The notes: generated by a model from the letters alone, not told the origin. Numbered from the stretch's first letter, positions 28,804 through 41,140 are shown. The stretch is DNA of 64,000 nucleotides from Melastoma dodecandrum (GCA_029817715.1 JARUPY010000292.1:4109001-4173000); one strand, 5' to 3'. Numbers and translations are program-made.

Positions 28804-29775
28804 TCAGGTCTTGCGCGCCACCGTGAACCGGGCGGCGTCCCGCAGGATCCGTGCTTTCTCCCCCCAGGCACCGACCGCATCCTCACAAACGCCGACGAGG
28901 CGGTCGCATTCGGCCCGGGCGCCGTCGATGCCGAGCCGGTCGACCAGCGTGGCCTTGCCGGCATCCTTGTCCTTGCCGGTCGCCTTGCCCATGGCCTCGG
29001 GGGACGCTTCCCGGTCGAGGATGTCGTCGGCGATCTGGAACGCCTGGCCCAGGGCGAGGCCGTAGCGCAGGAGGGCGGCCCGCTGGCCCTCGTCGGCGGC
29101 GCCGACGATGGCGCCGGCCTCCACCGAGAAGGCCAGGATCGCGCCGGTCTTCATCGCCTGCATCCGCAGGGTGTCGTCCACATCCATGTTGGCCGCGCCG
29201 AATCGGCCCTCGGCGGTGAGGTCGAGGAGCTGGCCGCCCACCATGCCGCCGAGGCCCGAGGCCCGGGCGAGGCCGAGCACGAGGTCGGCGCGGATCCGCG
29301 CATCGGGCTGCCAATTTGGATCGGCCACGATCTCGAAGGCCAGCGTCTGCAGGGCGTCGCCGACCAGGATCGCGGTGGCCTCGTCGTAGGCCTTGTGCAC
29401 CGTCGGCTTGCCGCGGCGCATGTCGTCGTCGTCCATGGCGGGCAGGTCGTCGTGGACGAGGCTGTAGCAATGGACCAGCTCGACCCCGGCGCCGGCCGCG
29501 AGCGCCGCCGCCTCGGAGCCGCCGAGCATCCGGGCGGTCTCGATGGCGAGGAACGGCCGCAGGCGCTTGCCGCCGCCCAGCACCGCGTGCCGCATCGCCT
29601 CCATCAGGCGGGGCGGCCGGGCGATCTCACCGGGGCCGACCTCCGGCCCGAGGCGCTCGACCAGGAAGGTCTCGACCGTCCCGGCGACCTCGGTCAACCT
29701 GTGGGTAAACTCGACGGCCGGCGTGCCAGTCTTGACCGAACCGGTCGGGGCCTGCGTTGAGGGGGTCGTGGTCAT
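28804..29775 (-). CDS. ispA: Short-chain (all-E) prenyl diphosphate synthase, farnesyl type
   Basis: 323 aa. First Asp-rich motif DDLPAMDDDD (about 109-118) and second DDILD (about 250-254), together with GGGKRLRP near residue 70 and the GGQLLDL segment, are those of IspA-type farnesyl/geranylgeranyl diphosphate synthases. It condenses isopentenyl diphosphate with allylic diphosphates in the cytoplasm for ubiquinone, hopanoid and carotenoid precursors. The N-terminal 25 residues are extra and variable. Product chain length is not certain. Confidence 0.92.
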   Translation of the reverse strand: MTTTPSTQAPTGSVKTGTPAVEFTHRLTEVAGTVETFLVERLGPEVGPGEIARPPRLMEAMRHAVLGGGKRLRPFLAIETARMLGGSEAAALAAGAGVELVHCYSLVHDDLPAMDDDDMRRGKPTVHKAYDEATAILVGDALQTLAFEIVADPNWQPDARIRADLVLGLARASGLGGMVGGQLLDLTAEGRFGAANMDVDDTLRMQAMKTGAILAFSVEAGAIVGAADEGQRAALLRYGLALGQAFQIADDILDREASPEAMGKATGKDKDAGKATLVDRLGIDGARAECDRLVGVCEDAVGAWGEKARILRDAARFTVARKT

Positions 29776-29844
29776 CGGGCGCTACGTCCGGTCCTGGCCT
29801 TGCGAAAACCAATCGCGTGTCAGTTGTACGGGGACGAAATCGCG

Positions 29845-30582
29845 GTGGATGGGGCGGGACCCAGGCGGGAGACGGTGGGTCGTGACCTTCCGCTCGCGCG
29901 CCCGCGGCGTTCCCGCTTTGTCCGCCGGATCGTCGGAGGGCTGCTCCTGCTCCCCGCCACCGGATTCGTCGTCGCTCTGACGCTGGCGCTCGTCTATAGC
30001 GCGGTGATGCCGCCGTCGACCCTGATGCTCGGCCGGTGGTTGACGCTTCAGCCGGTAAGCCGCGATCCGGTTCCGCTCTCGAGCATCGCGCCGGCCCTGC
30101 CGCTGGCGGTGATCGCCTCCGAGGACCAGCGCTTCTGCCTCGATCACGGGGTCGATTTCGGCGCCATCCGCGAGGTGGTGGAGGACGAGGATTCGCCGAG
30201 CCGCGGCGCCTCGACCCTCGCGATGCAGACGGTGAAGAACGTCTTCCTGTGGCCGGGCCGCTCCTACATCCGCAAGGCGGTCGAGATCCCGCTGGCGCTC
30301 GCCCTCGACACCCTGTGGGGTAAGCGCCGCATGATGGAGATTTATTTGAATGTTGCCGAGTGGGGCGACGGCATCTACGGCGCACAGGCCGCCAGCCGGC
30401 ACTGGTTCGGCAAGGATGCGAGCCGGCTGACCCGCAATGAGGCGGCTTTGCTGGCCGCCGTCCTGCCGAATCCGATCCTGCGCAGTGCCGGCCGCCCCTC
30501 CCCCGGTGTGCGCCGCCGCGCCGCACGCATCCAGGCGATGATGAGTCAGGTCGAGGGACTGTCCGGCTGCCTGCGGCAATGA
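29845..30582 (+). CDS. mtgA: Monofunctional peptidoglycan glycosyltransferase
   Basis: GT51 enzyme that polymerises lipid II glycan chains at the inner membrane. About 245 aa: one membrane anchor at about residues 30-52 and the GT51 domain with ASEDQRF (catalytic Glu about E93), GASTLAMQTVKN, RKAVEIPLAL, KRRMMEIYLNV and EWGDGIYG. No transpeptidase domain follows. The open frame reaches TTG 29800; I prefer GTG 29845 for a family-like length, but the evidence is weak. A START-like gene on the other strand converges on its end. Confidence 0.9.
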   Translation: MDGAGPRRETVGRDLPLARPRRSRFVRRIVGGLLLLPATGFVVALTLALVYSAVMPPSTLMLGRWLTLQPVSRDPVPLSSIAPALPLAVIASEDQRFCLDHGVDFGAIREVVEDEDSPSRGASTLAMQTVKNVFLWPGRSYIRKAVEIPLALALDTLWGKRRMMEIYLNVAEWGDGIYGAQAASRHWFGKDASRLTRNEAALLAAVLPNPILRSAGRPSPGVRRRAARIQAMMSQVEGLSGCLRQ

Positions 30583-30604
30583 TCCGGTCCGGGTTGGGCG
30601 GGCG

Positions 30605-31132
30605 CTCGCTATCCCGCTTGATCGCGGCGAGCATCCGCCGGCGCAGCAGGCCGCTGACCGGACGGATCAGCAGCCAATAGGGCGTGAATGCGAGGCGCGT
30701 CGCGCGATCTGGGCACCATACCCGCGTTTCGGTCACGAGGCGCGTTCCGCCATTCGGCTCCGGCTGCGATGAGAACGCGAGGACGAGCTTGGCGGCATCA
30801 TCCGCGAAGGCCAGGAACGCCGCCCTGTCGGCGACCGCGGCGAGGCCGAAATCCGGTCTCCAGAAGCGGCCGATCGGGCCGTAGACGATCTCGCTCTCGG
30901 ACCGTTCGAGTAACGTGAAGGCGTGGAGTCCGAACGGCTCCCGCGGCCTGTTTTGACGGCTGAATAGATGCGCCGGCAAGGCGCGCAATCCGATCATGAG
31001 CCGGAAAAGCCGGTCGCTCTCGCCGCGATAGGCGGTCACGCCAGCGAGAACCCGGCCGGGCGGGGCCGCAATGCGGCGCGCATGAGTCTCCTGGAACTGG
31101 TAGGCCGGCATATACCCGTCGACGAGGCGCAT
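30605..31132 (-). CDS. START-like (SRPBCC) protein; frame runs on to 29627
   Basis: The first 176 codons look like a real protein of the SRPBCC/polyketide-cyclase type: ARRIAAPPGRVLAGVTAY at the start, a beta-rich middle and the usual last helix PYWLLIRPVSGLLRRRMLAAIKR. Such proteins normally stop a few residues after this helix. Here no stop occurs and the frame stays open for another 326 codons to 29627, antisense to all of mtgA, with composition typical of a shadow frame. A TAG lies in the -1 frame exactly at the expected end (in GGATAGC, near 30612), so a one-base shift, real or a sequence error, is a simple explanation. Role unknown. Confidence 0.6.
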
Positions 31133-31149
31133 GAATCGTTACTCCATCG

Positions 31150-31572
31150 TCACCCCGCCGGGCTGGCGGCGGCGGCCAGCCAATTCTCCACCCGCAGCCC
31201 CGGCATGCGGCTGAATTCCCGCAGGTCGTTCGTAACCACGATCAGTCCCTCGCTGCGGGCGTGACCGCCGATTTGCATGACGTGCGCGCCGCAGGGTGTG
31301 CCTGCCCGCTCGAGTTCGGCCCGTACTTGGCCGTGATGAGCCGCGGCCTTGTCGGTGTAGGGAAGGACCTCCAGCCGCGCGACGAAATGCAGGATCGCGC
31401 TCAAGTTCTCGGCGCGGCGGGCCGACTTCTCCGCACCGCAATGCAGCTCCCCGAGCGTTATGCTCGACAGGCAGAGTTGGTCGGCGAACGAATTGAAGCG
31501 CTCCCTCAACGTGGGAGGATAGTTTTTCATCACATAGATGCAAATGTTCATGTCGAGCATAGAGGTGAGCAT
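31150..31572 (-). CDS. vapC: VapC-family PIN-domain toxin, likely catalytically impaired
   Basis: 140 aa PIN domain. In the VapC family the toxin is an Mg-dependent RNase held in check by VapB. Two acidic residues are in place (D7 in MLDMN, E42 in GELHCG) and the C-terminal VTND segment too. The third, expected at position 98, is replaced: the sequence there reads GAHVMQ with Val98. The region after it (GHARSEGL) is normal. Loss of this residue should weaken or abolish nuclease activity; this is an inference. The gene overlaps the end of the vapB-like gene by 25 nt. Start 31572 gives family numbering; ATG 31560 is possible. Confidence 0.82.
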   Translation of the reverse strand: MLTSMLDMNICIYVMKNYPPTLRERFNSFADQLCLSSITLGELHCGAEKSARRAENLSAILHFVARLEVLPYTDKAAAHHGQVRAELERAGTPCGAHVMQIGGHARSEGLIVVTNDLREFSRMPGLRVENWLAAAASPAG

Positions 31573-31805
31573 GATAGAGGCTCACGCGTCTCCGGCTTCG
31601 GTTGCTCGCGTTCGATCACGACATCAACGCTGAGTCGCGGGCCGTTCTCGAACAGATCATCCCATCGCCGACCCTTCGGCGCAATGATCCGCGAGCGGCC
31701 GACCTTGAGGATTTTGACCTGATGCGCGTCGGCCGGAAAGGCGACCGCGTTGGGCAGGCGGACTGCTTGGCTGCGATTGCTGATAAACACGGTGGAGTTG
31801 GCCAC
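31548..31805 (-). CDS. vapB: VapB-family antitoxin (AbrB/SpoVT-like DNA-binding fold)
   Basis: 85 aa. The N-terminal swapped-hairpin AbrB-like domain is seen in VFISNRSQAVRLPNAVAF, typical of the VagC/VapB group, followed by a toxin-binding tail with WDDLFENGPRLS and EREQP. GTG 31805, preceded by GGGAGA, is the likely start. The C-terminus is some eight residues longer than usual and reads into the vapC start. It would bind its own promoter and the partner toxin. Confidence 0.82.
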   Translation of the reverse strand: MANSTVFISNRSQAVRLPNAVAFPADAHQVKILKVGRSRIIAPKGRRWDDLFENGPRLSVDVVIEREQPKPETREPLSCSPLCST

Positions 31806-31963
31806 GGCCTGTGTCTCCCGCGAGGGCTTCGTTGTCCGAGATATGCAGACTATATTCCTAGGTCGATCGCGCTGAAGCGTCAAGAGTTTCGCGCAGCTGT
31901 AGCAGCCGGCAAAAGCCGTCTGTAAGACGGACGCAAACCCTCGGGACTTGGACCGATCACACG

Positions 31964-32614
31964 ATGAGCGACGCCGTCTACGACCTCACCCTGGAGCGCA
32001 TCGCCCTGATCCGGCGGATGGTCGTGGCCTGGGGCGGTACCGAGCCGGGCGCGCCGACGGTCCATCCGGAGGCGCCCTATGGCAGCCTCGACAGGGACGG
32101 CGACATCGCCAACGTCACCGGCGACGACGAGGGCGCCGAGGAGGAGCACCGGTCCCTGCAGCTGGGGCTGGCGATCTTCGCCCAGAACGCGCAGCTGAAG
32201 CCGGGCCGCTACCAGTACCATAACGGCTTGGCCAAGCTCGACCACGGCACCGTCGGCGACGTCTTCCGGGACGCGCAGACCGGTGAGACGCCGGAGCACA
32301 TCACCTTTGCGGTGACTCCGGAGCATTTGGCCCTGATCCCGCATCTCGCCTACGGCTGGGACGCAAGCGCGAACGTGCCGCGCGTGGATCCGAAGCAGCC
32401 TTACGGCGGCACAGGCTCCTACACCGCCGATATGGGCCGCCTTCTCGCCGCCGTGCCCGAGGCGGCCGCCAACGACGATGAGGACGGCGAGACCCACCGG
32501 ATCCGGCTGCACCGCGAGATGCAGCCGGCCCTTCAGATTTTTTTGCGGTATGCCGATCTCGGGCCGGGCGACTTCCGACGCTCGGCGTCGTCCGGGATCT
32601 GGGAGCCGGCCTGA
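31964..32614 (+). CDS. Uncharacterised protein with two internal repeats
   Basis: 216 aa, acidic, no signal peptide or membrane segment. I do not recognise the family. The two halves are clearly related: residues about 8-85 (ERIALIRRMVVAWGG, then HPEAPYGS.D, an acidic EEEH patch, FAQNAQLKPGRYQY) and about 115-210 (EHLALIPHLAYGWDA, then DPKQPYGGTG, EDGETH, FLRYADLGPGDFRR). Each unit ends in a helix plus L.PG.[YF]. This suggests a tandem-duplicated fold or a pseudo-dimer. It stands between vapBC and argG, pointing away from vapBC. Confidence 0.75.
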   Translation: MSDAVYDLTLERIALIRRMVVAWGGTEPGAPTVHPEAPYGSLDRDGDIANVTGDDEGAEEEHRSLQLGLAIFAQNAQLKPGRYQYHNGLAKLDHGTVGDVFRDAQTGETPEHITFAVTPEHLALIPHLAYGWDASANVPRVDPKQPYGGTGSYTADMGRLLAAVPEAAANDDEDGETHRIRLHREMQPALQIFLRYADLGPGDFRRSASSGIWEPA

Positions 32615-32618
32615 GGGC

Positions 32619-33857
32619 TCAGCCCTCGCGCTTCTTCCGCTGCGCCAGGGTCCGCAGCCGCAGCGCGTTGAGCTTGATGAAGCCCGCCGCGTCGCGGTGA
32701 TCGTAGGCGACCGCGCCCTCCTCGAAGGTCACGAGATCCTGGTCGTAGAGGGAGTGCGGGCTCTCGCGGCCGATCACGTGGACGCCGCCCTTGTAGAGCT
32801 TCAGCCGCACCGTGCCGGTGACCTTCTCCTGGCTCTTGTCGATCAGGGCCTGGATCATCTCGCGCTCCGGCGAGAACCAGAAGCCGTTGTAGATCAGCTC
32901 CGCGTATTGCGGCATCAGCTGGTCCTTGAGATGGGCAGCGCCCCGGTCCAGCGTGATCGACTCGATGGCGCGATGGGCCGGGAGCAAAATCGTGCCGCCG
33001 GGCGTCTCGTACATGCCGCGGCTCTTCATGCCGACGAAGCGGTTCTCCACGAGGTCGAGCCGACCGATGCCGTTGTCATGGCCGAGCTGGTTGAGCTTGG
33101 CCAGCAGCGTGGCGGGCGACATCGCCTCGCCGTCGATCGAGACCGCATCGCCCCGCTCGAAGCCGATCGTGATGATCGTTGGCTGGTCGGGGGCCTCCTC
33201 GGGCGAGAGGGTGCGCGAATAGACGTAGTCCGGCACCTCGACGGCCGGATCCTCCAGCACCTTGCCCTCCGAGGAGGCATGCAGGAGGTTGGCGTCCACC
33301 GAGAACGGGCTCTCGCCGCGCTTGTCCTTGGCGATCGGGATCTGGTGCTGCTCCGCGAAGGCGATGAGCTGCTCGCGGGAGCGCAGGTCCCATTCGCGCC
33401 AGGGGGCGATCACCGTCACGTCCGGCTTCAGGGCGTAGTAGCCGAGCTCGAACCGGACCTGATCGTTGCCCTTGCCGGTGGCCCCGTGGCAGACCGCGTC
33501 GGCCCCGACGCGCTCGGCGATCTCGATCTGCTTCTTGGCGATCAGCGGCCGGGCGATCGAGGTGCCGAGCAGGTAGACGCCCTCGTAGACCGCGTTCGCC
33601 CGGAACATCGGGAAGACGTAGTCGCGGACGAATTCCTCGCGCAGATCCTCGATGTAGATGTTCTCGGGCTTGATGCCGAGCAGCTCCGCCTTGCGGCGCG
33701 CCGGCTCCAGCTCCTCGCCCTGGCCGAGATCGGCCGTGAAGGTCACGACCTCGCAGCCGTAGGTGGTCTGCAGCCACTTCAGGATGATCGATGTGTCGAG
33801 GCCGCCGGAATAGGCCAGCACGACCTTCTTCACGGGGCTCTTCGCGGGTACGGACAT
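32619..33857 (-). CDS. argG: Argininosuccinate synthase
   Basis: 412 aa. ATP-dependent ligation of citrulline and aspartate, the penultimate step of arginine synthesis. The N-terminal N-type ATP pyrophosphatase P-loop ([11 protein letters not shown]) is followed by [24 protein letters not shown] and [13 protein letters not shown], all diagnostic of type I ArgG. It is monocistronic, convergent with the duplicated protein gene, whose stop lies only 5 nt from its own. Confidence 0.97.
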   Translation of the reverse strand: MSVPAKSPVKKVVLAYSGGLDTSIILKWLQTTYGCEVVTFTADLGQGEELEPARRKAELLGIKPENIYIEDLREEFVRDYVFPMFRANAVYEGVYLLGTSIARPLIAKKQIEIAERVGADAVCHGATGKGNDQVRFELGYYALKPDVTVIAPWREWDLRSREQLIAFAEQHQIPIAKDKRGESPFSVDANLLHASSEGKVLEDPAVEVPDYVYSRTLSPEEAPDQPTIITIGFERGDAVSIDGEAMSPATLLAKLNQLGHDNGIGRLDLVENRFVGMKSRGMYETPGGTILLPAHRAIESITLDRGAAHLKDQLMPQYAELIYNGFWFSPEREMIQALIDKSQEKVTGTVRLKLYKGGVHVIGRESPHSLYDQDLVTFEEGAVAYDHRDAAGFIKLNALRLRTLAQRKKREG

Positions 33858-34069
33858 GCGGCTTCCGGAACTGGGAGAGGGATCTGGCGCTGCGTCTGCG
33901 GCTTATCGCGGGTGTCATCGGCCTGCAACCGGCGTGCCGTCTCGCGCGTAGGCCAGATGCCGGAGGGTCGGCCGCGTTTCGCCTCACGGCGGCCTTGCGG
34001 CTGTGCAAGAAACGGCGCGGGCGTTGCCAGTCGTCATCGCCACACGCGTGTATCGGAGAAGCGAAGTCT

Positions 34070-34696
34070 ATGGCGCGCCAGCCGATTTTGGAGTTCTGGT
34101 ACGAATTCGCCTCGACCTACTCGTATCTCGCGGCGATGCGCGTCGAGGCGGCGGCCGCGGAGGCCGATGTGGCGATCCGGTGGCGGCCGTTCCTGGTCGG
34201 GCCGCTCTTCGCCTCCCAGGGTTGGACCACCTCGCCGTTCAACCTCTACGCGGCCAAGGGCAAGAACATGTGGCGCGACGTGGAGCGCGAGGCCGCGCGC
34301 CTCGGCCTGCCGCCGCTGACCAAGCCCGCGCAGTTCCCGCAGAACAGCCTGAGCGCCGTGCGGGTCGCGATCCTCGGCCAGGATCAGGACTGGCTGGTGC
34401 CGTTCTCTAAGGCGGTGTTCACCGCGAGCTTCGCCGAGGGCCGCTCGATCGCCGAGCCCGCCGCGGTCGCCGAGATCCTCGATTCGCTCGGCCTCGACGG
34501 GACGCAGACCGTGCGCGCCGCCGCCGCGGAGCCCAACAAGACCAAGCTGCGGGTCAGCGTCGAGGAGGCGCGCTCCCGCGGGATCTACGGGGCGCCGACC
34601 TTCCTGGCGGATGACGGCGAGCTGTTCTGGGGCAATGACCGCCTGGAGCAGGCCTTGGCCTGGGCGACCGGCGACCGGCCGAAGGGGCTCAAATAG
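34070..34696 (+). CDS. DsbA-fold 2-hydroxychromene-2-carboxylate isomerase family protein
   Basis: 208 aa. ILEFWYEFASTYSYLA at the start replaces the CxxC of thioredoxins with a Ser/Thr motif, as in HCCA isomerases and kappa-class glutathione transferases; the cis-Pro loop GAPTFL and WGNDRLEQAL near the end are typical. These enzymes use glutathione and act in the cytoplasm, though many members have no known substrate. ATG 34070 is preceded by GGAGA at 10 nt. Not part of a naphthalene-type pathway here. Confidence 0.85.
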   Translation: MARQPILEFWYEFASTYSYLAAMRVEAAAAEADVAIRWRPFLVGPLFASQGWTTSPFNLYAAKGKNMWRDVEREAARLGLPPLTKPAQFPQNSLSAVRVAILGQDQDWLVPFSKAVFTASFAEGRSIAEPAAVAEILDSLGLDGTQTVRAAAAEPNKTKLRVSVEEARSRGIYGAPTFLADDGELFWGNDRLEQALAWATGDRPKGLK

Positions 34697-34815
34697 GGGC
34701 CGGTGCTGCATCCCGTTCCCGCCGCTTCGCCATCAAACCGACTCGACCCCCTGGTTCTGGTCCGGCTCCGCATCGGCGCGGCCGGAGCGGGATAGCGTGA
34801 CCCCGGACGAGTCCC

Positions 34816-35505
34816 ATGCCCGTTTCGCGACGCCTCCTCCTCACCGCCGCCGGCGCCCTGCTCGGCACGGGCCTGAGCCGCGCGGGCGCGCAATCCTACG
34901 GACAGCGGGTCGCCGTCACGGGGGACGACGGCAAGGCGGTGGCCAACTCCATCCTGCCCGGTGAGATCACCGGCCAGATCCCGGCCCTGCGCGGCGTGAC
35001 CTATGTCGGGCCGCGGGAGGCCGGCGCCACGCTCTACGAGTTCTTCGACTTCAACTGCCCGTTCTGCCGGAAGGCCGCGGCCGACGTGGTGGCGCTGCAC
35101 GACAGCGACGGCGAACTGCGGATCGGCCTTGTCCACAACCCGATCCTGTCGCCGCAATCGGCGCAGGCCGCCAAGGTGATGCTGGCGGTCCAGCGCCGGC
35201 TCGGCGCGCAGGCCGCTTGGGGCTTCTACCAGACGCTGCTCGGCAAGCCCGGCCGCATCGACGGACCCGGCGCGCTGACCGCCGCGGCGACCCTTGGGAT
35301 CCCGCAGGCCGAGGTGGAGGAGATCGCCGACAGCGAGGAGGTGCGCGCGGCGCTCAAGAGCCAGATGCGCATGGCCGCCGATCTCGGTCTCTACGCCACG
35401 CCGTCCTACGTACTCGGAAACAGCGGCATCCTCGGCCATCCGGGCGCCCGCGCCATGGCGAAGATGATCGCCAGCGTCCGGCGGTGCGATCGCTTGGCCT
35501 GCTGA
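34816..35505 (+). CDS. DsbA-family thiol:disulfide oxidoreductase, exported
   Basis: 229 aa. The start carries a twin-arginine-like signal ([14 protein letters not shown]) with likely cleavage after GAQ. The thioredoxin fold has the redox motif CPFC in [13 protein letters not shown] and cis-Pro in [11 protein letters not shown]. This resembles the DsbA/DsbG-like group of alphaproteobacteria, oxidising or isomerising periplasmic disulfides. The C-terminal half is all helix and loop, with one further Cys shortly before the end (RRCDRLAC). Confidence 0.85.
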   Translation: MPVSRRLLLTAAGALLGTGLSRAGAQSYGQRVAVTGDDGKAVANSILPGEITGQIPALRGVTYVGPREAGATLYEFFDFNCPFCRKAAADVVALHDSDGELRIGLVHNPILSPQSAQAAKVMLAVQRRLGAQAAWGFYQTLLGKPGRIDGPGALTAAATLGIPQAEVEEIADSEEVRAALKSQMRMAADLGLYATPSYVLGNSGILGHPGARAMAKMIASVRRCDRLAC

Positions 35506-35722
35506 GGCGCATCCGCGTCACACTTCCGCCGTCCTGACGCGCAGCGAGGCGCGCCTGCCGTGTTGCGTGCGGCCATGCTGGCATGCTAGGCGGTCGCCGC
35601 GCCGATAGGACGGTTCTCGACCCTGTCCATTGTCGGCGTGATCCCACGTCCCGAACGGTCACGCACCGCGCACCCCGCCGGAGCGCACGGAGCGGGCGGG
35701 CAACCAGAGAAGAGAGCGACGG

Positions 35723-36295
35723 GTGGCGCAGAACGGTTCCGAGGCTGGTCCCCTGGTCGCAGGCGTGGCGGGCCGGTACGCTTCCGCCTTGTTCGAATTG
35801 GCGCGTGACGAGCGTCAGGTCGACGCCGTCGCCGAATCCCTCAAACAATTCGATACGCTGCTGAAGGAGAGCGCGGATCTCCGCCGCCTCGTCCGCAGCC
35901 CGGTCTTCAGCGCCGAGGAGCAGGCGGCCGCCATCGGCGCCGTGCTCGACAAGGCGGGGATCGGCGGCCTTGCCGGCAACTTCATCCGGCTCGCGGCCTC
36001 GAACCGCCGGCTCTTCGCCCTGCCCGACATGATCGCCGCGTTCCGCGCGCTGGTGCAGGACTCGAAGGGTATCGTGCGCGCCGAGGTGCGGGTCGCCGAG
36101 AAGCCCTCCGATGCGCTGATCGAGGAGATCAAGGCGTCGCTCCGCGACATCGCCAGGGCCGAGGTCGACGTCGATCTCGTGGTCGATCCGAGCCTGATCG
36201 GCGGCCTCATCGTGAAGATGGGCTCGCGCATGGTCGACGCCTCCCTCAGGACCAAGCTCAACGGTATCCGCCTCGCGATGCGGGCCGCGCCGTAA
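35723..36295 (+). CDS. atpH: ATP synthase F1 subunit delta
   Basis: 190 aa peripheral-stalk subunit that ties the F1 head to subunit b. Family features: [12 protein letters not shown] at the N-terminus and the C-terminal [22 protein letters not shown] start with a GA-rich ribosome site (GAAGAGAG about ten bases upstream). It opens the atpHAGDC operon; as in other alphaproteobacteria the Fo genes are elsewhere. Confidence 0.96.
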   Translation: MAQNGSEAGPLVAGVAGRYASALFELARDERQVDAVAESLKQFDTLLKESADLRRLVRSPVFSAEEQAAAIGAVLDKAGIGGLAGNFIRLAASNRRLFALPDMIAAFRALVQDSKGIVRAEVRVAEKPSDALIEEIKASLRDIARAEVDVDLVVDPSLIGGLIVKMGSRMVDASLRTKLNGIRLAMRAAP

Positions 36296-37882
<1,587 letters not shown>

Positions 37883-37888
37883 GGCATC

Positions 37889-38000
37889 ATCCCCTCCCCC
37901 TGGTGGGGAGGAGTAGGGGTGGGGGTTGGCGCAAAAGGAACCTGCGCTCGATTCTGATCCACCCCCACCTCCGGCTCCTCCCCACCAGGGGGAGGAGAGG
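37889..38000. repeat. Palindromic element between atpA and atpG (copy 2)
   Basis: Arms of about 37 nt (37889-37925 and 37962-38000) are near-perfect inverted copies: CCTCCCCCTGGTGGGGAGGAG at the left returns as the complement at the right, followed by GGTGGGGGT-like tracts. The spacer is about 36 nt. Each arm also holds its own small palindrome (CCCC-TGGT-GGGG). In the atp mRNA this would form one long hairpin ending 30 nt before the atpG start. Confidence 0.85.
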
Positions 38001-38029
38001 CCCTCTCTGATGGACCTGGACGCGGCCCG

Positions 38030-38920
38030 ATGGCGAGTTTGAAGGACCTGCGCAACCGCATCACTTCGGTGAAGGCGACGCAGAAGATCACCAAGGCCAT
38101 GCAGATGGTCGCCGCCGCCAAGCTGCGCCGGGCGCAGATGGCCGCCGAGGCGGGCCGCCCCTACGCCGAGAAGATGTCGGCGGTGCTGGGCAACCTCGCC
38201 GGCAACCTCGTGGGCGGTGTCGGCGCGCCGAAGCTGCTGTCGGGCACGGGCTCCGAGCAGACACACCTGCTGGTGGTCTGCACCGGCGACCGCGGCCTCG
38301 CGGGCGCCTTCAACTCCTCGATCGTCCGGCTGGCCGTGCGTGAATACGCGCAGAAGCTCGCCGCCGAGGGCAAGACCGTCAAGATCATGACGGTCGGCAA
38401 GAAGGGCCTCGACGCGCTGCGGCGGCAGTACCGCGACCAGATCATCGAGAGCATGGACATCCGCGGCAACCGGCCGGTGGATTACGAATTCGCGGCCGAG
38501 ATCGCCGACAAGATCCTCACCCGCTTCGAGGCCGGTGAGTTCGACGTCGCGACCCTGTTCTACTCCGAGTTCCGCTCGGTCATCTCGCAGATCCCGACCG
38601 CGCAGCGGCTGATCCCGGCCGAGCTGCCCGCGGCCGACACCACCGCGAAGGCGGCCGCCGGCAACGCCGCGCTGGAGTTCGAGCCGTCCGAGGAGGCGAT
38701 CCTGGAGACGCTGCTGCCGAAGAACCTGACGGTGCAGATCTACCGGGCGCTCCTGGAGAACGCCGCCTCCGAGCAGGGCGCGCGCATGAGCGCCATGGAC
38801 TCGGCGACCCGCAACGCGGGCGAGATGATCAAGAAGCAGACGCTGATCTACAACCGGACGCGTCAGGCCATGATCACCAAGGAACTCATCGAGATCATCT
38901 CGGGTGCGGAAGCCCTCTGA
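38030..38920 (+). CDS. atpG: ATP synthase F1 subunit gamma
   Basis: 296 aa central-stalk subunit that rotates inside the alpha/beta ring. N-terminal coiled-coil helix with [27 protein letters not shown] and C-terminal [14 protein letters not shown] are diagnostic. A short Ala-rich insertion around residue 205 is common in alphaproteobacteria. Preceded by the palindromic element and followed closely by atpD (42 nt). Confidence 0.97.
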   Translation: MASLKDLRNRITSVKATQKITKAMQMVAAAKLRRAQMAAEAGRPYAEKMSAVLGNLAGNLVGGVGAPKLLSGTGSEQTHLLVVCTGDRGLAGAFNSSIVRLAVREYAQKLAAEGKTVKIMTVGKKGLDALRRQYRDQIIESMDIRGNRPVDYEFAAEIADKILTRFEAGEFDVATLFYSEFRSVISQIPTAQRLIPAELPAADTTAKAAAGNAALEFEPSEEAILETLLPKNLTVQIYRALLENAASEQGARMSAMDSATRNAGEMIKKQTLIYNRTRQAMITKELIEIISGAEAL

Positions 38921-38935
38921 GGCACCGCAACCTGA

Positions 38936-40417
<1,482 letters not shown>

Positions 40418-40429
40418 GAGGCTTTGCTT

Positions 40430-40546
40430 CCCTCCCCTCCCCCTTGTGGGGAGGGGCCGGGGGTGGGGGTGGTTCAGAATGAAGCGCCCCGGTGCCGCCT
40501 GCACCACCCCCTTCTCCACCTCCTCCCCGCAAGGGGGAGGAGAGCC
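40430..40546. repeat. Palindromic element between atpD and atpC (copy 3)
   Basis: Left arm 40430-40472 and right arm 40503-40546 are inverted copies with several mismatches, again centred on CCTCCCCCTTGTGGGGAGG-like tracts and a GGTGGGGGTGG block. The spacer is about 30 nt. Same family as copy 2, with different spacer sequence. The hairpin ends 26 nt before the atpC start. Confidence 0.85.
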
Positions 40547-40572
40547 TGTCGCGGATCCCGGATCGTCCTGAG

Positions 40573-40974
40573 ATGGCCACCTTCCACTTCGATTTCGTCG
40601 GCCCCGAGCGGACGCTGTATTCCGGCGAGGTGACCGCCGTTCAGCTGCCCGGCACCGAGGGCGAGATGACCGTGATGCCGGGCCACGCGCCCGTGCTGAC
40701 CTCCCTGCGGGTCGGCGTCATCGTGGTCACCGAGAGCCAGGGCAACGGCAAGCGGATCTATGTCCGCGGCGGCTTCGCCGATATCGGGCCGACCGCCGTC
40801 ACGGTGCTGGCCGAGCGCGCCGCGCCGATCGAGGAGCTGACGCACGAATCCCTCGACCGGGATATCGAGGCGGTGGAGATGCAGCGCGATGCCACCGAGG
40901 ATCTGCAGAAGCGCGAGGAGCTGAACGGCCAGATCGTGCAGTTGCAGGAGACCAAGGCGCTGCTGAAGCTCTGA
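40573..40974 (+). CDS. atpC: ATP synthase F1 subunit epsilon
   Basis: 133 aa. N-terminal beta sandwich with PGTEGEMTVMPGHAPVLTSL and a C-terminal helical hairpin; it couples rotor to c-ring and regulates ATP hydrolysis. ATG 40573 gives the family N-terminus MATFHFDFV. It ends the operon; a copy of the dispersed GGTTCCGGTCGAACG repeat begins within 5 nt of its stop. Confidence 0.96.
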   Translation: MATFHFDFVGPERTLYSGEVTAVQLPGTEGEMTVMPGHAPVLTSLRVGVIVVTESQGNGKRIYVRGGFADIGPTAVTVLAERAAPIEELTHESLDRDIEAVEMQRDATEDLQKREELNGQIVQLQETKALLKL

Positions 40975-40978
40975 TCCT

Positions 40979-41003
40979 GGTTCCGGTCGAACGTTTCGGT
41001 CGG
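40979..41003. repeat. Third copy of the CTTCGGTCG repeat arm
   Basis: GGTTCCGGTCGAACGTTTCG and the following TCGG resemble the right arm of 28482-28592 (read in reverse) with one missing base and two substitutions. Here only a single arm is seen, directly after atpC. Confidence 0.6.
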
Positions 41004-41015
41004 CGTGGCCCGCAC

Positions 41016-41106
41016 CGTCATCGCGAGCGGAGCGAAGCGACCCAGGGAAGCGCGACGCTGGATAACGAAGCGCCGCCCTGGATTGCCTCGCTGCACTCGC
41101 AAGAAC
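41016..41106. repeat. Interspersed palindromic repeat (CGTCATCGCGAGCG type)
   Basis: Left arm CGTCATCGCGAGCGGAGCGA (41016 on, to 41047) and right arm ending GCACTCGCAAGAACG (41075-41106) are imperfect inverted copies, about 23 of 32 positions. The consensus CGTCATTGCGAGCG...CCAGG is widespread between genes of Rhizobiales. It lies between convergent atpC and cca and might act as a terminator. Confidence 0.7.
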
Positions 41107-41140
41107 GTAAAACGCTGAGCCGCTGTACCGCAGCGAGGAC

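Noticed and set aside
37889..38000. CRISPR array or phage att in the atp operon
   Set aside because: There is one inverted pair, not regularly spaced direct repeats, and no cas or phage gene.
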